DNA of 64,000 bases, taken from contig JAXLVN010000001.1 in assembly GCA_046328995.1 (NCBI GenBank), forward strand, positions 372,001-436,000, read 5' to 3'. Source of the stretch: JADJXV01 sp046328995. GTDB lineage: Bacteria > Bacteroidota > Ignavibacteria > Kapaibacteriales > UBA961. Within the stretch, counting starts at the first letter, position 1; every line of letters starts with the position of its first letter. A program made the position numbers and the translations under genes. Below the pieces are notes generated by a model, which was not told the DNA's origin, did no database searches, and worked only from the letters and a program-made list of their open reading frames with translations. This document shows, piece after piece, positions 51,528 through 60,744 of this stretch.

Positions 51528-52046
51528 TTATTTCTTAAGGATGGATTCAATTTCCAGAATTGCTTTTTGAATCTCGGCCTCTGTGCCCTTGCCATAGGTA
51601 TAGTACCGAACTGTTTCTGACTTGTCGATAAACACTATAGTCGGCACATCGGGCTTGAGTAGGTAATGTTCAGCTACATCGCCCTCCCAATCAAGGAGTA
51701 TAGGATACTGATACTTATCTTTAATTTTCCCCCGAATGAAGCTTTTAAGAAAAAAGGGAACAGCGCTCACGTCGGCAATTGGTATATATTCAATAGACGT
51801 ACCGAATTTTTCACGAAGCGGTGTCGTCCATTTGGGTGTTAGCTCACTCCCCTTCCGGTCGGCGAGAAACAGTAATACATTTTTACCGCGATACAATGAC
51901 CACGGATATTCTTTAGAGAATTGATCCACGAGGGTAAATTGCTTGGCTTTCGTGCCAATGAGCGTCGTCTCGGCGACGGCCTGAGAAGTACCGATCACAG
52001 TAAGGCAGAATAGCGCAAATAATATGCAGCATCGCATCATAGTCAT
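51528..52046 (-). CDS. Exported thioredoxin-fold protein lacking active-site cysteines
   Basis: About 172 residues. A signal peptide (MMRCCILFALFCL to AVAE) is followed by a thioredoxin/AhpC-like domain: KAKQFTLVDQFSKEYPWSLYRGK, LLFLADRKGSELTP and the cis-Pro loop KPDVPTIVFIDK. The CXXC or peroxidatic Cys position is occupied by DRKG, with no Cys in the mature domain. It therefore cannot do thiol redox chemistry and is probably a structural or binding variant. The start is uncertain: ATGs at 52067, 52046 and 52040 are possible; I chose 52046 for a compact signal peptide. Confidence 0.72.
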   Translation of the reverse strand: MTMMRCCILFALFCLTVIGTSQAVAETTLIGTKAKQFTLVDQFSKEYPWSLYRGKNVLLFLADRKGSELTPKWTTPLREKFGTSIEYIPIADVSAVPFFLKSFIRGKIKDKYQYPILLDWEGDVAEHYLLKPDVPTIVFIDKSETVRYYTYGKGTEAEIQKAILEIESILKK

Positions 52047-52053
52047 TATCAAC

Positions 52054-52731
52054 TTATCCGTTTGCATTCAATTTCGCTTTCTCGGCCTGCATTTTTTCGT
52101 AATCTTTGAGGAAGCTTTGGAGTCCGGAGTCGGTCAGCGGATGCTTGAGCGATTGCATGAGAGCCTTATACGGCACGGTTGCGATATCGGCTCCTGCTTT
52201 AGCGCATTGCAAGATATGCATCGGATGGCGGATAGAAGCAGCGATGATTTGTGATTCAAGTCCATGACGGTCCCAGATTTCGCATACTTCTTCAACTACC
52301 TGCACTCCGTCTTGAGCGAGATCATCGAGGCGACCTAAAAACACGCTCACATAGCTCGCGCCGGCATTATTGGCGGCAAGCGCTTGTGTAGGGCTGAAAA
52401 TGAGAGTAACATTGGTGGGGATATTCTGACGGGAGAGTTCTTTTACAGCAGCAAGGCCTGCTTCGATCATCGGGATTTTAATCGTTGCCTCCGGGAACCA
52501 CGAGAGGATTCCTTCGGCTTCTTTGAGCATTCCGGCGGTATCGGTCGAAACTACCTCGACGGAAAGATGACCGCCAACTGTCTGATAAATCTCAAGGATA
52601 CGTTGCTTAACATCGACCGTTGGGTCTTCTTTTGCCAAGAGCGAGGGGTTGGTAGTAACGCCACTAATCACCCCAAGCGAGGCGGCATGACGTATTTCAT
52701 TGATATTTGCTGAGTCCACATAGAGTTGCAT
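52054..52731 (-). CDS. Transaldolase / fructose-6-phosphate aldolase family
   Basis: 225 residues from ATG 52731, the short TalC/Fsa type. The Schiff-base lysine is Lys85 in ATIKIPM, as in Fsa; other blocks are GVTTNPSLLA and TNVTLIFSPTQALAA. It catalyses C-C aldol reactions of sugar phosphates: transaldolase in the pentose phosphate route or cleavage of fructose-6-phosphate. The sequence does not decide between them. It lies divergent from the IgGFc-domain gene and upstream of the redoxin gene. Confidence 0.93.
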   Translation of the reverse strand: MQLYVDSANINEIRHAASLGVISGVTTNPSLLAKEDPTVDVKQRILEIYQTVGGHLSVEVVSTDTAGMLKEAEGILSWFPEATIKIPMIEAGLAAVKELSRQNIPTNVTLIFSPTQALAANNAGASYVSVFLGRLDDLAQDGVQVVEEVCEIWDRHGLESQIIAASIRHPMHILQCAKAGADIATVPYKALMQSLKHPLTDSGLQSFLKDYEKMQAEKAKLNANG

Positions 52732-52836
52732 TGTTTTTCCTTTGAAATTATAAAGATTATTCGAGGTTGAGATGTCACAAAAATAGCAAAATTTAACGAG
52801 CAATCGGGCAGAGTGACCAACTTGATGAAATACTTG

Positions 52837-52867
52837 TTGGTTGTGACTATTTTATTCGATAACTTTG
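52837..52867 (+). promoter_or_regulatory. Candidate Bacteroidota-type promoter before the first IgGFc-domain gene
   Basis: The octamer TAACTTTG at 52860-52867 matches the TAnnTTTG -7 element. A TTG at 52837-52839 lies 20 bp upstream, at the usual -33 distance. The gene starts 75 bp downstream. Supported by pattern only. Confidence 0.4.
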
Positions 52868-52941
52868 CCCTGTACCTTTTCTGTTGAATGTACTCCACTT
52901 TATTGATTACTACATATTTGCAAATTTTTACGGTTTTTTCC

Positions 52942-55710
52942 ATGAAAATACTCTCCTCTATCGCCATGCTGCTTGGTGCGTTTTTCTATGTCCTAATTCC
53001 AGCCAACGCCCAGCAATTACAAGCTGATATCCTCAATCAACTCAAGAGTTCCACTCTTCAGTTAACCAATTCAAATCAAAGCAAGGAATTCTGGCTTGCT
53101 GTACCGCTTAATGAAAGCAAAGCTCAACCTACTCTTAACCTGGAATTCTATGTCACTTCTCAGTATAACTCATACGTTACCATTGAAGTACCGGGATCTG
53201 GATTCATAATGACAAAAAAAATCAAAGCATTGGAAGTAGCAGTTTTCTCAACGAAAACTGGAACTGCTAATTTCGACTGGGAAATTGAATCAAGTCAAGT
53301 GCCGGATAACAAAGGTATTCATATCTTCGGCGACAAACCACTTTCTGTCTATGTTTTTAATGGTAAAGAAGTTACTTCGGACGGCTATATGGCTATGCCG
53401 GTTAACTCGTGGGGCACGGAGTATGTTCATTGTGCATATTATGATTTCAACGAATATCGACCTCTTGGCGCAGGATTTGTGGTAATTGCAGCCCACGACA
53501 GCACTAAAGTAACAATCCGACTAAAAGGTAAAGGCAAGGGATTTGCAAAAACCAGAAGTGGCAGTAGCATTGGAGATACGTTCGAAGTGATGCTCAATCA
53601 AGGTCAAGTGTATAATGTAGTCGGCGATGCAACAACCATTTCTACCTTTGACCTTACCGGCTCCATTATTCAAGCCGATAAGCCGGTTGGTGTGATCTCG
53701 TATCATGAGCGAACACTTCTCCCGCAAAACAGCCAAAATGGTCGAGATCACTTAGTAGAAATGTTACGTCCCACCTCAGCATGGGGTAAAAAACATATTA
53801 CTCTTGAGTTTATACGAGATAACAAAGGTGATTTTTTTAGAATTGTCGCATGCCGAGATAATACCAAATGGTCGCTCAAGTATTATGATAAGATAGCAGG
53901 TACGCTTCTCGGTCAACGCAGTGGCATCCTCAACCGTGGTGAGTTTTTTGAAGATTATAATACGTGGGAAGGTAAAAGTGCTATTGCCGGAATCCGCGGT
54001 GTGTCGGTCTGGGAATCAGACAAGCCAACAATGGTAATGCAATATCAATATTCGGCAAACTGGGATAGAGGAGATAAATTTGACCCGGATATGGTGCTCG
54101 TTACACCGGTTGAACAGTTTATGAATTCAACCCTCTTTCAAGCTCCTTCGAATCCGACTTTTGTCGATAACTGGTATAATTATATCGTCGAAGGAGACTC
54201 TACCGATACCAATAATGTCAAGCTTAAAACACTTGTCATTGACGGAGACAGCGTCTATAAAACATACCCACAACTCTTTCTCAACCGTGTAACCGGTACG
54301 AATTATTATTGGGGATATAAATTCATGTCACCCGGTCCACATATTGTGACATGCGCCAATAAATTCGGCGGCTATGTTTATGGGTTTGGTTCATTTATGG
54401 GTTACTCCTGGCCTGCCGGATCGGGTACACGGTCATTAGATCAACTCGATACACTTCCTCCAGTATTAACATATACATACAAATGCGGAGACTACAATTA
54501 TAAAGCAACTGAAATACGGAAATTCGGCGTTCCACCGGATACTGTTCAGATAGATCAAGGTATTTATGATATTGCCTTAATTGATTCACTAAGTTATAAT
54601 TATCAATTACAATTAGTTACAAGCCCATCGATTGTGCCGCTCCCGAAAGTAACGGAGTTCGAATTTAACATCCTCGTCAAAGACAAGACAAAAGATGCAT
54701 TGGCAGTGGTTCAGGTGATGGACAGAGCCGGGAATTATGTAATGGATACCGTACGGTATATTGTCGAACGCCCCGGTATGTCAGAATCGTTGATTCGATT
54801 GTTGGACACGCGAGTAGGAGCTGTCCGACAGAAACAAGTATCGATTCTCAACCCATCAACCACGCAAAAACTTGTCATCAAAAGTATTTCCTTGCTGCGA
54901 AAAAAAGAGTATCGAATCACCGATGGAACGAATTTCCCTGAAATAGAAATAGCGCCGTCCGGCAGCCATACCATTACTCTTGAATACACACCAATTCGCG
55001 AAGGCTTACGTGCAGATGATGATGGACAACTTGATATCGACTCTATTCTTGTAACCACTACTTGTGCCACATTCAGCTTTCCGGTTAAAGGTCGTGGCGT
55101 TGTGCCCTGCGCAGATGTTGAATTATTATGGCGAGCTCCCGTTACCGTGATTGGTGACACTGCCCGTAAAGAACAATTTGGTAATGGGTTATCCATTCGA
55201 AACAGCGGTACGGACACAATGACCGTAAGCAGTATTAGCGGAGTACGACCACCGTTTTTTGTATCGAATCCCAAGCCCGCTTTTCCATTTAAAGTACCTC
55301 CGGGGAAAGAAGTTCTCTTTACCTCCGTTAGCTTTGTCCCTAAGAATACTGCCATAGATACCGTCAAAGTTCAATTCGTCACAGACGGGAATGGAGCGAC
55401 TTGCAATGAAATATCGTATTGGATCGGAAGAGGCGTTCCCGTGTCCGTCGACGAACATGCCATGTCGGACAATTGGGAACTCTCTGTCACCGGCCATGCA
55501 ATCACAGCTCGTTCCGGCGTATCGACAGGTTTTCCTGCACATGCTTCTCTCCTTCTCTACAACACAATCGGACAAGTCGTCGCTCAATCACAGTCAATGA
55601 TGTCGCAGAATGAGATTTCTCTGTCAACCGAACACCTCAGTGTCGGGATCTACTCGGCAGTTCTTACAGCCGGCAGCCATAGTGTACACACTATTGTCTT
55701 CATTCCGTAA
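52942..55710 (+). CDS. Secreted IgGFc-binding-type domain protein with T9SS tail (paralogue 1)
   Basis: 922 residues. Signal peptide ends ANAQ, leaving a Gln-rich mature N-terminus (QQLQAD). Residues about 40-490 form an IgGFc-binding-type N-terminal domain with SYHERTLLPQNSQNGRDH and DKPTMVMQYQYSANWD. A beta-rich domain follows to about 610, then two ASH-like immunoglobulin domains (about 615-725 and 722-832), and a T9SS type A sorting domain (834-922). It should be exported and attached to or released from the surface, with a possible adhesion role. It is the first of three tandem paralogues. Confidence 0.8.
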   Translation: MKILSSIAMLLGAFFYVLIPANAQQLQADILNQLKSSTLQLTNSNQSKEFWLAVPLNESKAQPTLNLEFYVTSQYNSYVTIEVPGSGFIMTKKIKALEVAVFSTKTGTANFDWEIESSQVPDNKGIHIFGDKPLSVYVFNGKEVTSDGYMAMPVNSWGTEYVHCAYYDFNEYRPLGAGFVVIAAHDSTKVTIRLKGKGKGFAKTRSGSSIGDTFEVMLNQGQVYNVVGDATTISTFDLTGSIIQADKPVGVISYHERTLLPQNSQNGRDHLVEMLRPTSAWGKKHITLEFIRDNKGDFFRIVACRDNTKWSLKYYDKIAGTLLGQRSGILNRGEFFEDYNTWEGKSAIAGIRGVSVWESDKPTMVMQYQYSANWDRGDKFDPDMVLVTPVEQFMNSTLFQAPSNPTFVDNWYNYIVEGDSTDTNNVKLKTLVIDGDSVYKTYPQLFLNRVTGTNYYWGYKFMSPGPHIVTCANKFGGYVYGFGSFMGYSWPAGSGTRSLDQLDTLPPVLTYTYKCGDYNYKATEIRKFGVPPDTVQIDQGIYDIALIDSLSYNYQLQLVTSPSIVPLPKVTEFEFNILVKDKTKDALAVVQVMDRAGNYVMDTVRYIVERPGMSESLIRLLDTRVGAVRQKQVSILNPSTTQKLVIKSISLLRKKEYRITDGTNFPEIEIAPSGSHTITLEYTPIREGLRADDDGQLDIDSILVTTTCATFSFPVKGRGVVPCADVELLWRAPVTVIGDTARKEQFGNGLSIRNSGTDTMTVSSISGVRPPFFVSNPKPAFPFKVPPGKEVLFTSVSFVPKNTAIDTVKVQFVTDGNGATCNEISYWIGRGVPVSVDEHAMSDNWELSVTGHAITARSGVSTGFPAHASLLLYNTIGQVVAQSQSMMSQNEISLSTEHLSVGIYSAVLTAGSHSVHTIVFIP

Positions 55711-55764
55711 CTCATTATTTAACAATTGATAATTGATAATTCTATCCATTTTTTACATCGTTCT

Positions 55765-58521
55765 ATGAAATCTCTCCTTTTTCTCGCAGCACTGCTCTGT
55801 GCTTCGACACTCCTACTCCCCGGTCATGCTACTGCACAGCAAAGTCAGGATTTGCTCCGCAATCGCATTAAGAATGCTGATTTTGTGCTGAGTAATAATT
55901 CCACCAGTAAAGATTTCTGGTTCGCTATCCCCCTAAACACCGTCAAGACCCACCCTACTCTTGCTCTGGAAATCTATGTGACGTCACTTTATGCTACGAC
56001 CGTAACAGTAGAAGTACCGGGAACAGGATTTGTTATCTCAAAGAAAATCAAAGCCAATGATGTGGCTGTGTTTTCCTCCAAAGACGGCAGCGCGAGCTTT
56101 GACTGGGAAGTAGTCTCGAGTCAGACACCGGACAATCGTGGGGTACATGTGACGGCTACCGAACCTGTTTCTGTCTATGTATTTAATGGAAAAGAAGTAA
56201 CATCTGACGGTTATTTGGCATTACCAATTAACTCCTGGGGTACCGAGTATATACATTGTGCGTATTATGATTTTAATGAATATGCTCCCTTGGGTGCAGG
56301 ATTTCTCGTGGTAGCAGCTCATGATAAAACGAGTGTTACCGTTAATCTCAAAGGGAGAGGAAAATCATTCGCCAAAACCAGGAGTGGCAGTAAAATCGGC
56401 GAGGCACTCCAGTTTAATTTAGATAAAGGTCAAGTATATAATGTGGTTGGTGATGCTACGACGATTGGTACATTTGATCTTACCGGAACAATAATTTCTG
56501 CCGATAAACCGATTGGCGTCATATCCTACCATGAACGAACTCTCTTACCGCAAAACTCACAAAATGGTCGTGATCACATGGTAGAAATGCTGCGACCGAC
56601 CTCTGCCTGGGGCACAAAGCATGTGAACCTTGAGTTTCTTCGTGATAATAAAGGTGATTTTTTTAGAATCGTCGCTGCGGAAAACAACACCACCTGGAGC
56701 ATGAAGTATTATTCCAAAACCAAAGACACCCTTCTAGGTCAACGACAAGGTAAGCTCAACAAAGGTGAATTTTACGAAGACTTTAATGAATGGGCCGGTC
56801 GTGGCGCGATTGAAGGAATTCGCGGCGTGTCGATTTGGGATTCTGACAAGCCAACGATGGTCATGCATTATCAATATTCGGCTAATTGGGACCGAGGTGA
56901 TAATTTCGACCCGGATATGGTCCTATCTACTCCGTACGAACAATATCAGTCCTCGTCAGTATTTCAGACGCCTGCTAATGTGGCTTTTGTGAATAACTGG
57001 TTTAATTACATCGTCGAAGGCGATCCGAATGACTCGACAAGTGCTAAACTCAAGTCACTTGTCATTGACGGAGACAGCGTCTATAAATCCTATCCTCAGC
57101 TCCTGGAAAATCGTATTCCGACGACGAACTTATATTGGGGATTTAAGGCAATGTCGCCGGGAGCACATGTCGTTAGCAGTGCGACGAAATTTGGCGGATA
57201 TGTCTATGGCTTTGGTCCATTTAACGGATATTCTTGGCCGGCTGGTACAGCTACCCGTGCCCTCGACACAAGAGATACAAGCAAGCCGAAATTACAGTAC
57301 GAACGTAGTAACGCCGATCTGCATGTCACGGCCATAGAATTAGAACGTTTTGGAGCCGTAAACGATACGAATCAATATGATCAGGGCATCTTTGACGTTG
57401 TTCTTATCGATTCCCTCAGCTATAATTACAAACTCACCTATCTCACCAGCCCTCAAATCATACCGTTGCCCCGTGTGACGGAATTTAAATTTGATATAAC
57501 TGTCATAGACAAAACGAAGCCCGCGTATGCTGCCTTCGCCGTGCTCGATCGCGCAGGAAATTATGTCATCGATACCATTGGCTATACTCCTACTATCATT
57601 ACGGCGGAGTCACCGGTAATGAATTTTGGAAAAGTACGCGTTGGAAGTACAAAAACAAAGACCTATACTATCGAGAATCCGAACGCAAAGCCAACGCTGA
57701 TCACTGATGTAAAACTTGTACGTAATCAAGCATATACTATAGTGTCCGGTAATGTTCCGAAGCAGTTTTCTATCCCTGCCAATGGCAAGCATACGGTGAC
57801 GATTTCCTGCAAGCCCGGCAAAGAAGGTATATCAGACGACGATACGCAGCTTGAAATCGATTCTCTACTTATAAGTACCGACGCAGCAACCTTTAGCTTC
57901 CCGCTCAAAACGCGCGGCGTACAGCCCTGTGCTGATGTTGAAGCCAAATGGATCGCTCCGGCAACAGCTATCGGCGATACAATCTATCGTGAATCTACAG
58001 GGCTCGGACTCCTGATACGCAACAAAGGCACCGACACGCTGACTGTTACCGGCATTAACGGCGTCAAGCCACCGTTCTTCGTTCAGATTCAAAACCTCGC
58101 CTTCCCTTTTGTCGTTCCACCCGGCGGTGATGTCTTCTTCTCTTCCATCGGTTTTGCTCCCATTCAGCCCGGAGCCGACACGGTGATAGTCCAATTCAGC
58201 ACAAACAGTGCTTCGCAAAACTGTAATACGCTATCGACCTGGATAGGCAAGGGCACACCTGTTTCCGTCGAAGATGAGGTGCTTTCACGTGACTGGGAAA
58301 TTACTTCAACCGGCAACTCTATCATCGCTCAATGTAGCTGCAGTGATGCACCGGCCGCAGTACTGACACTATACGACCGACTCGGACGCACGATATGCGT
58401 ACAGTCCGGCTCGACAGCGAGAAGTGGACTGCTGATTGCCGATAATCTGAGCTCCGGTGTGTACCTTGCCCGCTTGTCGGTGCAGGGACGGACGCTTACT
58501 TCTGTTCTTCTCTTACCCTAA
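55765..58521 (+). CDS. Secreted IgGFc-binding-type domain protein with T9SS tail (paralogue 2)
   Basis: 918 residues. The same domain order as paralogue 1: signal ending ATAQ with a Gln-rich mature start, IgGFc-binding-type domain (SYHERTLLPQNSQNGRDH conserved), two ASH-like domains with the CADVE and FSFPLKTRGV landmarks, and a sorting domain ending with YLARLSVQG. The two are clearly gene duplicates, with many identical blocks. It starts 54 bp after paralogue 1's stop from ATG 55765; the earlier ATG at 55726 lacks a signal-like beginning. Confidence 0.8.
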   Translation: MKSLLFLAALLCASTLLLPGHATAQQSQDLLRNRIKNADFVLSNNSTSKDFWFAIPLNTVKTHPTLALEIYVTSLYATTVTVEVPGTGFVISKKIKANDVAVFSSKDGSASFDWEVVSSQTPDNRGVHVTATEPVSVYVFNGKEVTSDGYLALPINSWGTEYIHCAYYDFNEYAPLGAGFLVVAAHDKTSVTVNLKGRGKSFAKTRSGSKIGEALQFNLDKGQVYNVVGDATTIGTFDLTGTIISADKPIGVISYHERTLLPQNSQNGRDHMVEMLRPTSAWGTKHVNLEFLRDNKGDFFRIVAAENNTTWSMKYYSKTKDTLLGQRQGKLNKGEFYEDFNEWAGRGAIEGIRGVSIWDSDKPTMVMHYQYSANWDRGDNFDPDMVLSTPYEQYQSSSVFQTPANVAFVNNWFNYIVEGDPNDSTSAKLKSLVIDGDSVYKSYPQLLENRIPTTNLYWGFKAMSPGAHVVSSATKFGGYVYGFGPFNGYSWPAGTATRALDTRDTSKPKLQYERSNADLHVTAIELERFGAVNDTNQYDQGIFDVVLIDSLSYNYKLTYLTSPQIIPLPRVTEFKFDITVIDKTKPAYAAFAVLDRAGNYVIDTIGYTPTIITAESPVMNFGKVRVGSTKTKTYTIENPNAKPTLITDVKLVRNQAYTIVSGNVPKQFSIPANGKHTVTISCKPGKEGISDDDTQLEIDSLLISTDAATFSFPLKTRGVQPCADVEAKWIAPATAIGDTIYRESTGLGLLIRNKGTDTLTVTGINGVKPPFFVQIQNLAFPFVVPPGGDVFFSSIGFAPIQPGADTVIVQFSTNSASQNCNTLSTWIGKGTPVSVEDEVLSRDWEITSTGNSIIAQCSCSDAPAAVLTLYDRLGRTICVQSGSTARSGLLIADNLSSGVYLARLSVQGRTLTSVLLLP

Positions 58522-58557
58522 GGAATTACATTACGTATATTATCAAAGACAATAGTT

Positions 58558-60672
58558 ATGAAAACACTCTTTTCGTTCGCCTGGATTGCTTTCCTTTGTT
58601 TCATACAGTCATTACCAACATTATCAAGAGAATTACCCGGCGGTATTCCACCGGATGTATCTCAGAAGCTCGGCAATGCCGTATCAGTACTCTCCGATCC
58701 TAATACCGGCAAAGATTACTGGCTGGCCGTCCCGCTTAATGATTCTAAACAATCAGAAGTCAATGAATTAGAATTTTATGTCATTTCCCGCTATAATTCA
58801 ATGGTGACACTTGAAGTACCGGGTATGGGATTTACCGCCACCAAAAAAATTCTTGCTAATCAGGTTGGCGTCTTCTCAACAAAAGATAATACCGCTGCCT
58901 GGGATTGGGAAGCAGTAGAAACCGAAATGCCCGATAATCGGGGAATTCATATCGTCGCCGATAACCCGATTACCGTCTATGTGAGAAGTTCCAAAGCCGG
59001 CTCGTCCGATGGCTATCTTGCCATTCCAACCAATGCTCTCGGAAATGAATATATACACTGCGGCTATTATGACTATAAGTCCGATAAGAATTGGAGCAGC
59101 GGCTTTATCGTCATCGCTACCGAAGATAACACCGCCATTACTATTAACCTTAAAGGCAGAGGTAAGCTCTTTTCCATGACCAAAAAAAATAGTAAAATCG
59201 GAAGTTCTCTAATGGTCAATCTCTCAAAAGGACAAATTTATACCGTGTCGGGTAATGGTAGTACGATAGGAACATTTGATCTTACCGGAACAGTCATTCG
59301 TGCCGACAAGCCGGTGGCTTTGATCTCGTATCATGAACGTACTGCCATACCGCAAAATACCCAAAGCAGTGACTTTTTGTGCGAAATGATGCCGCCTATC
59401 TCCCAGTGGGGCAAGAAATACTATGGACTCGAGTTCAAACGCCAAAGCAAAGGTGATTATTTCCGCATCATCGGAAGTGAAAATTCTACTTCCTGGAGTA
59501 TGAAGTATTATGATCCGGTGAATGGTCAATTATTGGGACAACGAAATGGTAAGCTCAACGCCAGTGAGTTTTATGAAGATTATAATGAATGGGCCGGCAG
59601 CGGTACTATTGAAGGTTTTCGCGGATTGACAATATGGGAAGCCGATAAGCCGATCTTCGTTATGCAATACTCCTACTCGTCGAAGTGGGATAACGATCAA
59701 CGGTTTGACCCGTCGATGGCGGCGGTGACACCCGTTGAACAGTATATACATACATCCGTTTTCACGTCCCCGTTTTCTCCTCAGGCGAATAACCATTGGG
59801 TGAAGTTTATCGTACAGGGAGATCCCGTCGATACAACGTCTGCCCTACTGAAAACATTTGCCATAGATGGTGTGCCGGTCTATACATCGAGCCCTCAGCT
59901 TCTTACCAATCGAATACCCACGACGAACCTTTACTGGGGATATCATACTCTCTCTCCGGGAGTTCATACCATTACATCGATGTCGCCCTTCTGCGCTACT
60001 GTATATGGCTTTGGAAATACTATGGGCTATTCATGGCCTGCAGGATTGCAGGAAATTGTGCAGACCGAACCAGACACCGTCCCACCCGGCGTGGTTGTTA
60101 TCAGCAATACAGGTTCCGAACGCAGGTATAAAGCGACCGAACTTTCCACTTCTGCCGACAAACGTCAGGTCGATCAAGGTATATTTGACATTACCATGAT
60201 TGACTCAACAAGTAGAAATTTTACCTTGGGGTATGTTAGCGCTCCGAGTATCATTCCGGTACCGAAAGTAACAGAATTCATCTACAAGCTCTCCGTCGTC
60301 GATACTCTGAAAAATGCGCTCGCTCACATCGTCATCATCGACCGTGCCGGCAATGTGACACATGATACGGTTACGTTTACAGCACAAGCTTCCTCCGTCC
60401 CGGAAGAAGAACATGCCTGGAAGAATGAAGATTGGACAGTGACAAACGATGGAAATCTGCTGCGTGTGACCTACATTCATGCCCCCGATAATTCTCCGGT
60501 AGTGGTCGAACTCTACGATATTCTCGGAAATATCGTCACAACAGCCGGCGCGGTAGCTTCCAACGGAACCTCCGTCGTCGAAGTGCCTACCTCTCATCTC
60601 ACTCGTGGCGTGTACGTTCTCCGACTGCAAGCACATGGGATCACATATTCTCATACGATTGGTATCCGCTAA
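58558..60672 (+). CDS. Secreted IgGFc-binding-type domain protein, short form (paralogue 3)
   Basis: 704 residues. It shares the IgGFc-binding-type domain (SYHERTAIPQNTQ in place of the longer block) and the DQGIFDITMIDS domain with the other two. It then jumps directly to a C-terminal sorting domain (LYDILGNIVT, RGVYVLRLQAHG). The two ASH-like domains, about 215 residues, are missing. Its signal peptide ends near LSRE rather than in AQQ. It is the last gene before a terminator and the convergent T9SS motor genes. Confidence 0.8.
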   Translation: MKTLFSFAWIAFLCFIQSLPTLSRELPGGIPPDVSQKLGNAVSVLSDPNTGKDYWLAVPLNDSKQSEVNELEFYVISRYNSMVTLEVPGMGFTATKKILANQVGVFSTKDNTAAWDWEAVETEMPDNRGIHIVADNPITVYVRSSKAGSSDGYLAIPTNALGNEYIHCGYYDYKSDKNWSSGFIVIATEDNTAITINLKGRGKLFSMTKKNSKIGSSLMVNLSKGQIYTVSGNGSTIGTFDLTGTVIRADKPVALISYHERTAIPQNTQSSDFLCEMMPPISQWGKKYYGLEFKRQSKGDYFRIIGSENSTSWSMKYYDPVNGQLLGQRNGKLNASEFYEDYNEWAGSGTIEGFRGLTIWEADKPIFVMQYSYSSKWDNDQRFDPSMAAVTPVEQYIHTSVFTSPFSPQANNHWVKFIVQGDPVDTTSALLKTFAIDGVPVYTSSPQLLTNRIPTTNLYWGYHTLSPGVHTITSMSPFCATVYGFGNTMGYSWPAGLQEIVQTEPDTVPPGVVVISNTGSERRYKATELSTSADKRQVDQGIFDITMIDSTSRNFTLGYVSAPSIIPVPKVTEFIYKLSVVDTLKNALAHIVIIDRAGNVTHDTVTFTAQASSVPEEEHAWKNEDWTVTNDGNLLRVTYIHAPDNSPVVVELYDILGNIVTTAGAVASNGTSVVEVPTSHLTRGVYVLRLQAHGITYSHTIGIR

Positions 60673-60693
60673 GAGTAGTCATTTTATATAACA

Positions 60694-60730
60694 AAAGCCC
60701 ATCAATCGATGCATTGATGGGCTTTGTTGT
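60694..60730. terminator. Intrinsic terminator between convergent operons
   Basis: A 13-bp perfect stem AAAGCCCATCAAT / ATTGATGGGCTTT with a 6-nt loop. It ends the IgGFc-domain gene run and could also act for gldM on the other strand. Confidence 0.9.
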
Positions 60731-60744
60731 GTCTATCGCTAAAT

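Noticed and set aside
54735..55367. 210-codon minus-strand open frame inside IgGFc paralogue 1
   Set aside because: Antisense to a conserved paralogous domain; no ribosome-binding site and no family resemblance.
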